A DNA stretch of 64,000 bases from Nocardia sp. (lineage in GTDB: Bacteria; Actinomycetota; Actinomycetes; Mycobacteriales; Mycobacteriaceae). The notes below the pieces were generated by a model. That model did not search any database and was not told where the DNA came from. It saw only the letters and a program-made list of their open reading frames with translations. Positions 26,438-34,104 of this stretch are shown here, piece by piece. The first letter of the stretch is position 1; each line of letters begins with the position of its first letter. Location of the stretch: positions 61,570 through 125,569 of the forward strand of contig NZ_JAODNK010000193.1 of NCBI RefSeq assembly GCF_025465275.1, in the 5' to 3' direction. A program made the translations under genes and the position numbers.

Positions 26438-27232
26438 CTAGCAAGGGGTTCCGGGGGTGCGCGCGCCGTGATTTGCGTGCCCCTCGGGCTCCGGGGGCAC
26501 ATCGTCGCCGACGAGCAGGGAGAAGTTTCGTCGGCGCGGTGTGTCGCTCGACATGTCGTCGCGGGTCGTCGCCTGGGACAGCCGCACCCGGAGCCGGGAG
26601 ATGTGCCGCCGCGCAACGGTTTCGGCGAACTCCGGATCGCCGGCGGCCATCGCATCGACAATGTGGATATGTTCGTCGAGCGCAAGCCGGGGGGCGTCCT
26701 TACTGCGCCACAGCGAATGCAGCGCCAGGTGTGACCGCCCGGCAATGGGTTCCAGCGCGGCCGTGAGGTGGGTATTCGCGGCGATTTCGCGCAGAGTGCG
26801 GTGAAACCGGATATCCAGTTCGATATGGGCGGCATTGTCCGCGCCCCCGGCGAGCACGCGTTCGTGTTCGGCCAAGATCTCGCGCAACGTGGACAGACTC
26901 TCCGAGTCGAGGCGCTCGGTCGCCAACCGCGCGGACATGCCCTCCAGCAATTCGCGCACCACATACAGTTGCCGCAGGTCGGCGATGTCTACCTTGCTCA
27001 CCTCGGCGCCGCGGCGTGAGACGTGATTGGCCAAACCTTCATAGATCAAGCGCTGTACCGCCTCGCGCACCGGAGTGCGACTCACATTGAGCTGCCGTGC
27101 GAGTTCCGGCACGCTCAGTGCTGTGCCCGGGGTCAGTTGATTGCGGAGAATCGCCGCCTTCAGGGCCTCATAGGTACGGTCGGTGAGAAGTTCACCGGGA
27201 GAGATGCTCTCCAGTCCTGGCGAATCGGGCAC
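26438..27232 (-). CDS. GntR-family regulator with FCD domain
   Basis: 264 residues from GTG 27232; AAGGAGG lies about 10 bases upstream. The winged HTH spans roughly residues 15-80 (LNVSRTPVREAVQRLIYEGL), followed by a helical FCD effector domain with the metal-ligand-bearing segment DIRFHRTLREIAANTHL and later histidines. FCD-type GntR proteins usually repress catabolic genes and respond to a carboxylic acid. A perfect palindrome 38 bases upstream and two weaker copies in the divergent amidohydrolase promoter suggest it controls that operon and itself. Confidence 0.9.
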   Translation of the reverse strand: MPDSPGLESISPGELLTDRTYEALKAAILRNQLTPGTALSVPELARQLNVSRTPVREAVQRLIYEGLANHVSRRGAEVSKVDIADLRQLYVVRELLEGMSARLATERLDSESLSTLREILAEHERVLAGGADNAAHIELDIRFHRTLREIAANTHLTAALEPIAGRSHLALHSLWRSKDAPRLALDEHIHIVDAMAAGDPEFAETVARRHISRLRVRLSQATTRDDMSSDTPRRRNFSLLVGDDVPPEPEGHANHGARTPGTPC

Positions 27233-27268
27233 GGCGGCACACCCTCCTTTTGTGACAATGTCGCCATA

Positions 27269-28288
27269 TTACATGTAATCCTGAGGGCACCCGCAGCTGC
27301 GCCTGGGGATGAGCGATACCGCGAGCTCCTGATCGGGCCGTCGACTTCCCTGCGCCTGCACCGCCTTCAATGTCGACACCGCCGCGCGGCCGAGATCGTC
27401 GAACGATCGGCCGACCGTCGTCAGCGGTGGCCAGCTGTGCGCGGCGGGTTCGGTCGCACCGAATCCCACCACGGCCAGATCTTCGGGAACGCGCAGCCCC
27501 ACCTCCTGCGCCGCCGCCAGTACGTCCAGCGCCAATCCGTCCGCGGCGGCGAATACGGCCTCGGGCCGATCCCCTTGTCGCAGCCAGGCTTTCACTTGCC
27601 CGCGAGCCGCCCGCCGGTCCAGTCCGGTGCGTTGCACGGCCGAGGTATCGCCGCCGGCCGCCCGCATCGCGTCCGCCCAGCCGCGTGCCCGGTCCGCCAC
27701 CGGCCCGGATCGGGATATGCCTGTGAGACAACCGATTCGACGGTAGGCGTGCCCGAGGAGATGCTCGGCGGCCAACCGGCCGCCGTGCCGATTGGCCAAC
27801 GTCACCGACGTCGCGTCAACATTGCGGGGTGCTCGGTAGTTCAGATAGACCACCGGCACACCGAGACCGGTTGCGGCGGTATGCGCGGCACGCGGCCCGT
27901 CGACTTCCGAGCGCACCAGCAGGACTCCGCCGACCTGCATGCCGGCCAGCGTTCGCGCATACCGGGCTTCTTGCGCCGGGGAATAGCCCGAATTGCCGAG
28001 CAATACCAGCGAATCGTCGGCGAAAGCCGCTCGTTCGACGGCATGCACCAGCTCGGTGAAGAATGCCTCGCTGCTGTCGGGCACTACCAGACCGATCGTA
28101 TTGCTCCGCGTCGAACGCAGGGCGCGCGCCACCAGGTTCGGCCGGTAGTCAAGCTCCGCGATGGCCGCCAGCACCCGGGCGCGAGTCGCGGTCGCGACCG
28201 GGCGGGGGCCATTGTTGATCACATAGCTCACGACGGCCGTGGAGGTGCCCGCCAGCCGTGCGACATCGTCTCGGGTAATCCGTTGCAC
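27269..28288 (-). CDS. LacI-family regulator
   Basis: 339 residues from GTG 28288. The LacI HTH and hinge are typical (VARLAGTSTAVVSYVINNGP, YRPNLVARALRS), followed by a periplasmic-binding-protein-like sensor domain (TIGLVVPD, GFGATEPAAHSWPPLTTV). It lies upstream of GntR on the same strand, 36 bases apart, and is divergent from the molybdenum-hydroxylase large-subunit gene. A perfect 14-base palindrome with central CG lies between the two, so this protein most likely controls that subunit gene and itself. Effector unknown; LacI proteins outside sugar pathways often sense purines or nucleosides. Confidence 0.9.
   Translation of the reverse strand: MQRITRDDVARLAGTSTAVVSYVINNGPRPVATATRARVLAAIAELDYRPNLVARALRSTRSNTIGLVVPDSSEAFFTELVHAVERAAFADDSLVLLGNSGYSPAQEARYARTLAGMQVGGVLLVRSEVDGPRAAHTAATGLGVPVVYLNYRAPRNVDATSVTLANRHGGRLAAEHLLGHAYRRIGCLTGISRSGPVADRARGWADAMRAAGGDTSAVQRTGLDRRAARGQVKAWLRQGDRPEAVFAAADGLALDVLAAAQEVGLRVPEDLAVVGFGATEPAAHSWPPLTTVGRSFDDLGRAAVSTLKAVQAQGSRRPDQELAVSLIPRRSCGCPQDYM
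27270..27281. promoter_or_regulatory. Perfect palindrome ATTACATGTAAT, candidate GntR operator
   Basis: 12-base perfect palindrome overlapping the last codons and stop of the LacI gene and 38 bases upstream of the GntR start. Related sequences occur at 25164 and 25282. The overlap with coding sequence means chance is not excluded. Confidence 0.5.
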
Positions 28289-28325
28289 GCGCGCAGCTTA
28301 CGGCCGAATATCTGGGCAGCACGGT

Positions 28326-28339
28326 TCTACACGTGTAGA
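28326..28339. promoter_or_regulatory. LacI-type operator TCTACACGTGTAGA
   Basis: Perfect 14-base palindrome with central CG, the hallmark of LacI-family sites, 38 bases upstream of the LacI GTG and between it and the divergent hydroxylase large-subunit gene. Confidence 0.7.
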
Positions 28340-28467
28340 CTTGCCAAAGGTTTCCGGTCGGGGATGTCCCGAATGGCTTTGTGTACAAGGCAATTGGGTG
28401 GGAATGGGCTGGCGACCTCGGTCAATCCCCGGCGTCTCGAAACGCCGCACATCCAAGGAGTCAGCTC

Positions 28468-28539
28468 ATGAGTAGAGCGCCCGACGACGTATCCCGACCC
28501 CGATCACTCCGCAGCCGGCCGGTCCGGTGGTCACGATGA
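28468..28539 (+). CDS. 23-residue leader ORF coupled to hydroxylase large subunit
   Basis: AAGGAG at 28455-28460 precedes ATG 28468; the frame of 23 arginine- and serine-rich codons ends in a TGA that overlaps the next ATG (ATGA at 28536-28539). The large-subunit gene itself has no good ribosome site, so this leader probably delivers ribosomes to it by termination-reinitiation. It could also be the displaced original N-terminus after a frameshift. No family recognised. Confidence 0.45.
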   Translation: MSRAPDDVSRPRSLRSRPVRWSR

Positions 28540-30854
28540 CGACCTTGGTGAGTGCCGCACAGACACAAGAAGGAAAGGGCGTCGGAAGCAGCGCGCTGCG
28601 ACCGGACGGTGCGCTCAAGGTCACCGGCGAATTCGCCTATTCCTCGGATCTGTGGATAGCGGGCATGGTCTGGGCGACCACGGTGCGGAGCCCGCACGCG
28701 GCAGCGCGTATCCGATCGATCGATGTGAGCAAGGCGCTGGCCGTCGACGGCGTCCACGCGGTCCTCACCCACGAGGACGTCCCCGGAGCGAAGACGTACG
28801 GGATGAAGGTCGCCGACCAGCCGGTGCTCGCCATCGATCAGGTCCGGTACCAGGGCGAACCGGTGGCACTGGTGGCGGCGGATGATCCCGAGACCGCCAG
28901 GCGCGCAGCTGAATTGGTGGAGGTCGACTATGACCTGATGGAACCGGTGACCGATGCCGAGCGCGCCCTCGACCCGGACACTCGTTGGATACACGATGGT
29001 GCGAATCTGGTGCGACACGTCAAGATTCGCCACGGAGATATGGAAAAGGCTCGCGCGCAAGCCGAGGTCGTGGTTGTCGGCGATTACGAGGTGGGCATGC
29101 AGGACCAGGCCTTCCTCGGCCCCGAATCGGGTCTCGCCGTTCCCGCGCCGGATGGTGGAGTGGAGCTGTACGTCTCCTCGCAATGGCTGCACAAGGATCT
29201 CGAGCAGCTCGCGCCCTGCCTCGCGCTGCCACCGGAGCAGGTTCGGCTGACGATGGCGGGCGTGGGCGGCGCTTTCGGTGGGCGCGAGGATCTTTCGGTG
29301 CACGTCCACGCGTGCATGCTGGCGCTACACCTCGGCAAGCCCGTGAAGATGATGTACAACCGCTACGAATCCTTCTTCGGCCATGTCCATCGCCATCCCG
29401 CGAAGATGCACTACGAGCATGGCGCCACCCGCGATGGCAAGCTCGTCTACGTCAAGGCGCGGCTGGTGCTGGACGGTGGGGCATATACCTCGACGTCACC
29501 GGTCGTGATCGCGAATGCGTCGTATTTCGTGGCGGGAGCGTACGCGGTCGAGCATGCGGAGATCGATGGCCTGGCCGTCTACAGCAACAACCCGCCGTGC
29601 GGGGCGATGCGCGGGTTCGGCGCGGTGCAGTCGGCATACGGTTGCGAGTCCAATATGGACAAGCTCGCTCGCGCACTCGGTATGGATCCGCTCGAGCTGC
29701 GGCTGAAGAATGCGATGACAACCGGGACGGTGCTACCGACGGGCCAGCCGGTCGACGGACCTGTTCCGGTGCGTGAACTGCTCGATGCTCTCAAAGCCCG
29801 GCCGCTGCCCGAATCGGAATTGAACCGCGACCTGCGCACGCTGCCCGGAGGGGTCGGCAATACCACCCACGGCGAAGGCATTCGCCGTGGAGTCGGCTAC
29901 GCGGTAGGCGTCAAGGCGACCGGATACTCCGGCGGTGTGGACGACATCTCCACGGCCCGGGTGACTCTTTCCGTCGCAGCCGGCGAGCCGGTGGTGTCGA
30001 TACATACCGCCGCGGCGGAATGTGGGCAGGGGATTACGACCGTGCAGTCGCAGATCGCGACCACCGAGCTCGGTGTCACGCGAGTGGTGGTGCTGCCTGC
30101 CGACACTCGGATCGGCGACGCCGGCTCCGCGTCGGCATCCCGGATGACCTGGATGTCGAGCGGTGCCGTACAGGGTGCGTGCCGGGAGATTACGCGCGAG
30201 CTGCTGAGCCGGGCCGCGGCAGCCACCGGTCGAAACGCCTCCACTCTCGCCCTTCGTGACAATGCGATCCTCGACATTGTGAGCAATGAGCCGGTCGCCT
30301 CGATCGCCGATACGGTCGGCGGGGATACCTTGGAACGGGTCTACGAGTATCACCACCGGCCAACCCAGGGAATCGACCCGGAACGCGGCCAAGGTAATGC
30401 GCACGTCGCGTTCTCGTTCTGCGCGCATCGCGCCGTCGTCGACGTCGACATCGAACTGGGGCTGGTGCGCGTTGTCGAGCTGGCCGTGGCCCAGGACGTC
30501 GGTAAGGCGATGAACCCCATGGCCGTCGAAGGCCAGATCGAGGGCGGCAGCGTGCAGGGTCTCGGGTTGGCACTGATGGAGGAGATCGTGGTGGATTCCC
30601 TTGGGAAGGTACGCAATCCGTCGTTCACCGACTACCTGATCCCGACCATCCTCGATGTGCCGCCGATGCCGATCACGCTGTTCGAGTTTGCGCACCCGGA
30701 CTCACCGTACGGGCTCAACGGCGTGGGCGAGCCGCCCACACTGTCATCCACCCCCGCCATCCTGAACGCGTTGCGCGATGCCACTGGACTGGATCTGCCT
30801 CGGATACCCGTGCGTCCCGACGACATCGCGTTGGATCCGGTCAAGGCGTCATGA
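28536..30854 (+). CDS. Molybdenum hydroxylase large subunit (xanthine dehydrogenase type)
   Basis: 772 residues from ATG 28536. Domain order is the Ald_Xan_dh hammerhead (residues about 20-130) and the molybdenum-binding domains. Cofactor motifs AGVGGAFGGRED, NPPCGAMRGFGAVQSAYGC and AAECGQGITTVQSQIA are present, and the catalytic glutamate is in LNGVGEPPTLSS near the end. The AMRGFG loop matches xanthine dehydrogenase, not the AYRCSFR loop of CO dehydrogenase. It hydroxylates a purine-like or N-heterocyclic ring. Its iron-sulfur and FAD partners are presumably the subunits at 17.2-18.6 kb. It is controlled separately, probably by the divergent LacI protein. Confidence 0.92.
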   Translation: MTTLVSAAQTQEGKGVGSSALRPDGALKVTGEFAYSSDLWIAGMVWATTVRSPHAAARIRSIDVSKALAVDGVHAVLTHEDVPGAKTYGMKVADQPVLAIDQVRYQGEPVALVAADDPETARRAAELVEVDYDLMEPVTDAERALDPDTRWIHDGANLVRHVKIRHGDMEKARAQAEVVVVGDYEVGMQDQAFLGPESGLAVPAPDGGVELYVSSQWLHKDLEQLAPCLALPPEQVRLTMAGVGGAFGGREDLSVHVHACMLALHLGKPVKMMYNRYESFFGHVHRHPAKMHYEHGATRDGKLVYVKARLVLDGGAYTSTSPVVIANASYFVAGAYAVEHAEIDGLAVYSNNPPCGAMRGFGAVQSAYGCESNMDKLARALGMDPLELRLKNAMTTGTVLPTGQPVDGPVPVRELLDALKARPLPESELNRDLRTLPGGVGNTTHGEGIRRGVGYAVGVKATGYSGGVDDISTARVTLSVAAGEPVVSIHTAAAECGQGITTVQSQIATTELGVTRVVVLPADTRIGDAGSASASRMTWMSSGAVQGACREITRELLSRAAAATGRNASTLALRDNAILDIVSNEPVASIADTVGGDTLERVYEYHHRPTQGIDPERGQGNAHVAFSFCAHRAVVDVDIELGLVRVVELAVAQDVGKAMNPMAVEGQIEGGSVQGLGLALMEEIVVDSLGKVRNPSFTDYLIPTILDVPPMPITLFEFAHPDSPYGLNGVGEPPTLSSTPAILNALRDATGLDLPRIPVRPDDIALDPVKAS

Positions 30855-31021
30855 AAGGTTGCGCAGGTGCAGCGGCTGCCTATCGTCGCCGACGGAACCG
30901 GTGGCCCGTTCGCGAACCCGTTGTGCCTGGACTCTCGCCTCGCCAACGCCGCCACCTACCTCGCCGCGGACATCGCGAATTGTCCTGGCTGGCCGCACGT
31001 CTCGGCCTGGTGCCCTAGTCG

Positions 31022-31501
31022 TCAGCGCCGGAAAACGAGCCAGCGCATCGATGAGTACATGTAGAGCGCCTCACCGAGCCCGCCGAGGATCCGCGCAATA
31101 CGGTATTCGACACCGAGTCCCGCCAGGCCACTGGTCACGCCCAGTATGAAGACCAGATAGTTCACCGTGACGACCACGATGTACACGGCTATCTGAGGGC
31201 CCACCGCAGCGTGCGAGGAGAAGTTCAGGATCCGATTGAGCAGATAGCTCGAGGCGAATGCCACAACGTATGCCGCGGTGACCGCGATCGGCAGCGGCAC
31301 CCCCAGCCAGCCGTGCAAAGCGGTGAGCATCAGCAGATCGGCGGCGAAGGTGCACCCGCTGACCAGCAGGTAGCCCACGAATGTCGGTGCCACAGCACGA
31401 TCGAGCCCGAACGGCAGCCGCTCGACCACGCGTTCGCACAACCGGTGAAACGAACGAATCGACCGCGAGCGAGCGGATTCCGAGACAGTCGCTATTCGCA
31501 C
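31022..31501 (-). CDS. GtrA-family membrane protein
   Basis: 159 residues with four membrane helices and the GtrA pattern FVGYLLVSGCTFAADLLML in helix 1 and YLLNRILNF in the second half. GtrA-like proteins are thought to flip or hold lipid-linked sugars during cell-wall polysaccharide modification. It stands alone between the hydroxylase gene and the serine dehydratase wreck; the 167 bases before it (30855-31021) show no recognisable gene. Confidence 0.82.
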   Translation of the reverse strand: MRIATVSESARSRSIRSFHRLCERVVERLPFGLDRAVAPTFVGYLLVSGCTFAADLLMLTALHGWLGVPLPIAVTAAYVVAFASSYLLNRILNFSSHAAVGPQIAVYIVVVTVNYLVFILGVTSGLAGLGVEYRIARILGGLGEALYMYSSMRWLVFRR

Positions 31502-31605
31502 TCGACCACGCTGCCATCATCGGGTAGCGCGCAGATGAGCACCCGGCCAATTCTGTCTACAACCCGCAGCAACCGGCCCCGAGAAGATGTTGAGAACAAG
31601 CGAGG

Positions 31606-32446
31606 TCAGCATTCGACGACGGCGACCGCCAGGCCGCCCTGGGAAGTCTCCTTGTACTTGTCGAGCATGTCGGCGCCGGTGGCCCGCATTGTTTGAATTA
31701 CCTGGTCGAGGGAGACGTGGTGAATACCGTCGCCGCGGATTGCCAACCGAGCGGCGATGATTGCTTTGACTGCGCCTACGCCGTTGCGCTCGATGCAGGG
31801 AATCTGCACCAGACCGGTCCAGCAGTTCGGCTCTGATCTGATCCGCACTAACGCCAGGACATTTCGTTGACCCGTACCAGCGCGCTGATCGGCAGGCCGG
31901 TGGCGGTCGTGCGGGCGAGCAAGTCGACGGCCGATCCGAACGGATGGGGAATGACCATTGCCGCTCCCCGATCCGGCCGGTTGATCTCGTCCTCGTCGAG
32001 GACGAAACCTCCTCCCACCGAATAGAATTGACGCTCGGCGAGCGGTTCGCCATCGCCGCCGGAGGCCTGGAAGAGCATGCCGTTGGTGTGGAAGGCGAGC
32101 TTGGTTCGACCCAGGAGTTCGATATCGTCGTCGACGGCGAAGGCGATCGAATGTACGCCTCCCAGGTGCAACGTGCCCGTCTCCCGGGCGTCGGACATGG
32201 TGCGCACCAGCACATCTGGGTCGACGGTCTCGGGCAGCTCGCCCGACAATCCAGCGACGACCGCCTCGACGCTGCCGTGCCCGCGCCCGGTCGCACCGAG
32301 TGAGCCCGTACGGAAGCCGTATTGTGCAGCACCCCCTCGGATTTGAGTCGATCGACGAACCGCGCGGCTGCGCGCATCGGCCCCACCGTATGCGAACTCG
32401 AGGGCCCGATACCGACTTTGAACAGGTCGAAGACGCTGACCGTCAT
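31606..32446 (-). pseudogene. sdaA: Broken L-serine dehydratase (sdaA)
   Basis: The start is intact: ATG 32446 overlaps the glyA stop by 4 bases and reads VFDLFKVGIGPSSSHTVGPM. A frameshift near 32305-32320 moves the sequence to another frame (GSLGATGRGHGS through ISALVRVNEMSWR). A second shift near 31850 leads to SADQIRAELLD. That is followed at once by the third frame GLVQIPCIERNGVGAVKAI through the normal end AVAVVEC. About 150 residues between AELLD and GLVQIPC are missing, including the LTCDPVG cysteine of the iron-sulfur site. The enzyme converts serine to pyruvate; this copy cannot work. Confidence 0.88.
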
Positions 32447-33738
32447 GCCGGACCGCGCAGCCCGGGGTACAGCGGGTAGCGCCGCACCAGGGCATCGACC
32501 CGCTCGGTCAGCTCGGCAACCGAGGACCCCGAGAGCAGCGCCAGGGCGATGATATCGGCGACCTCGGTAAACGCCTCGATGTCGAAGCCGCGGGTAGCGA
32601 GCGCGGGCGTGCCGATTCGGAGTCCGGAACTGATCATCGGCGGGCGCGGATCGAACGGAACGGCGTTGCGGTTCACCGTGATTCCGATGTCGTGCAGCCG
32701 ATCCTCACCCTGTTGTCCGTCGAGTTCGGAGTCACGCAGGTCGACGAGCACCAGGTGCACGTCGGTGCCGCCGCCGACAACACTGATGCCCGCGGCCCGG
32801 CAGTCCTGCGCCAGCAGCCGGTCGGCGAGAATACGCGCGCCCGCCAGCGTGCGCTCCTGACGATCACGGAAGGCCGGTTCTGCCGCCATCTTGAACGCGA
32901 CCGCCTTGGCGGCGATCACATGCTCGAGCGGCCCGCCCTGCTGTCCGGGGAAGACCGCCGAGGCCAGCTTCTTGCCCAATTCCTCGACGGCGAGGATGAA
33001 TCCACCGCGCGGTCCGCCGAGGGTCTTATGAGTGGTCGAGGTGACGATATGTGCGTGCGGCACCGGCGAGGGGTGCAATCCAGCCGCGACCAGGCCCGCG
33101 AAATGCGCCATATCGACCATCAGGTACGCGCCGACTTCGTCTGCGATGCGCCGGAATTCGGCGAAGTCCAGGTGCCGGGGGTAGGCGGACCAGCCTGCCA
33201 CGATCAGCTTCGGCCGGTGCTCGTGCGCGAGGCGCCGGACCTCGTCCATATCGACGAGATGATCTTCGGCCCGAACATGATAGGCCGCAACGTCATAGAG
33301 CCGCCCGGAGAAGTTGATCTTCATCCCGTGCGTGAGGTGGCCACCGTGGTCGAGCGCCAGTCCGAGGATCGCATCGCCCGGCCGCAGTACCGCGTGCATC
33401 GCCGCCGCGTTCGCCTGCGCACCCGAATGCGGTTGCACATTGACGTATTCGGCGCCGAACAGCCCGCGCAGCCGCTCGATCGCCAGTGACTCGATCTCGT
33501 CGATGTGCTCGCACCCGCCGTAGTAGCGGCGGCCCGGATACCCTTCGGCGTATTTGTTGGTCAGCACCGAGCCCTGGGCCTGCATCACCGCGAGCGGCGC
33601 ATAGTTCTCGGAGGCGATCATTTCCAGGCCACGTTGCTGCCGATCGACCTCGCGATCGATCAACTCGGCGATCAGCGGGTCGAATTCGCGCAGCCCGGTA
33701 TCGAGTTCGATTCGGAGAGCGGAGTCACGGATGGCCAT
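32443..33738 (-). CDS. glyA: Serine hydroxymethyltransferase
   Basis: 431 residues from ATG 33738. The active-site lysine is K238 in STTHKTLGGPRGG; EMIASENY near 39 and YAEGYPGRRYYGG near 63 are the substrate and folate contacts. It interconverts glycine plus 5,10-methylenetetrahydrofolate and serine with pyridoxal phosphate. A tandem glycine riboswitch lies in the leader and a GTTGC-N7-GCAAC pair upstream of that, so expression follows glycine and the betaine-pathway regulator. Here it uses the glycine and one-carbon units released by betaine demethylation. Probably a second, catabolic copy of glyA, since a housekeeping copy would not need this control. Confidence 0.95.
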   Translation of the reverse strand: MAIRDSALRIELDTGLREFDPLIAELIDREVDRQQRGLEMIASENYAPLAVMQAQGSVLTNKYAEGYPGRRYYGGCEHIDEIESLAIERLRGLFGAEYVNVQPHSGAQANAAAMHAVLRPGDAILGLALDHGGHLTHGMKINFSGRLYDVAAYHVRAEDHLVDMDEVRRLAHEHRPKLIVAGWSAYPRHLDFAEFRRIADEVGAYLMVDMAHFAGLVAAGLHPSPVPHAHIVTSTTHKTLGGPRGGFILAVEELGKKLASAVFPGQQGGPLEHVIAAKAVAFKMAAEPAFRDRQERTLAGARILADRLLAQDCRAAGISVVGGGTDVHLVLVDLRDSELDGQQGEDRLHDIGITVNRNAVPFDPRPPMISSGLRIGTPALATRGFDIEAFTEVADIIALALLSGSSVAELTERVDALVRRYPLYPGLRGPA

Positions 33739-33778
33739 GAGGAGCCTTTCGTCGACGCATGCGCGTGGGTGGCTCCTC
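33739..33778 (-). promoter_or_regulatory. Riboswitch expression platform hairpin
   Basis: On the transcript, GAGGAGCC at the 3' edge of the second aptamer (33778-33771) can pair perfectly with GGCTCCTC (33746-33739) touching the glyA start codon, closing off the weak AAAGG ribosome site. Glycine binding would be expected to free it. Confidence 0.55.
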
Positions 33779-33970
33779 CCGCTCTGTCCAATGACCTGAG
33801 AGATTCGCGCACCGTGGCGATTAGGCCACTGTGCGTTTGCCCCGTCGGCGAGTGCGTGTGCACTGCTTTCCAGAGTTGCCTGTGCGCGGCGGTACTGGGC
33901 CTGAGAGATTCCCGGGAGGTGTTGCTCCTTCGGCTCTCCACCCGGTGTGGGTGGAGATCTCCCGCTGCGC
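33778..33970 (-). promoter_or_regulatory. Tandem glycine riboswitch upstream of glyA
   Basis: Two aptamers on the minus strand. Aptamer 1 has GCCGAAGGAGCAA (33934-33922) and CTCTCAGG (33907-33900); aptamer 2 has GCCGACGGGGCAA (33849-33837) and CTCTCAGG (33802-33795). These are the conserved cores of the gcvT-type glycine riboswitch, which in tandem form switches genes on when glycine is abundant. Confidence 0.92.
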
Positions 33971-34009
33971 GTAAAACGGCGGATGTGCGGTTGCATATAG
34001 AACCGGTGA

Positions 34010-34044
34010 GTTGCGTAAAGCGCAACTGATGCTCTATGCGCAAC
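34010..34044. promoter_or_regulatory. Paired IclR-type operator upstream of glyA riboswitch
   Basis: GTTGCGTAAAGCGCAAC (34010-34026) and GATGCTCTATGCGCAAC (34028-34044), start to start 18 bases, fit the form GTTGC-N7-GCAAC also seen at 44421-44455 and 44553-44588. They lie just upstream of the riboswitch, where the glyA promoter must be. Confidence 0.7.
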
Positions 34045-34104
34045 CAAGTATCGAACCGGTCGCACACCTTGTCAACACGAAACGAGCCCAAACGCCGGGA
34101 ATAC

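Noticed and set aside
30867..31064. Possible small gene after the hydroxylase large subunit
   Set aside because: No ribosome site or recognisable family, and it runs into the convergent GtrA gene.
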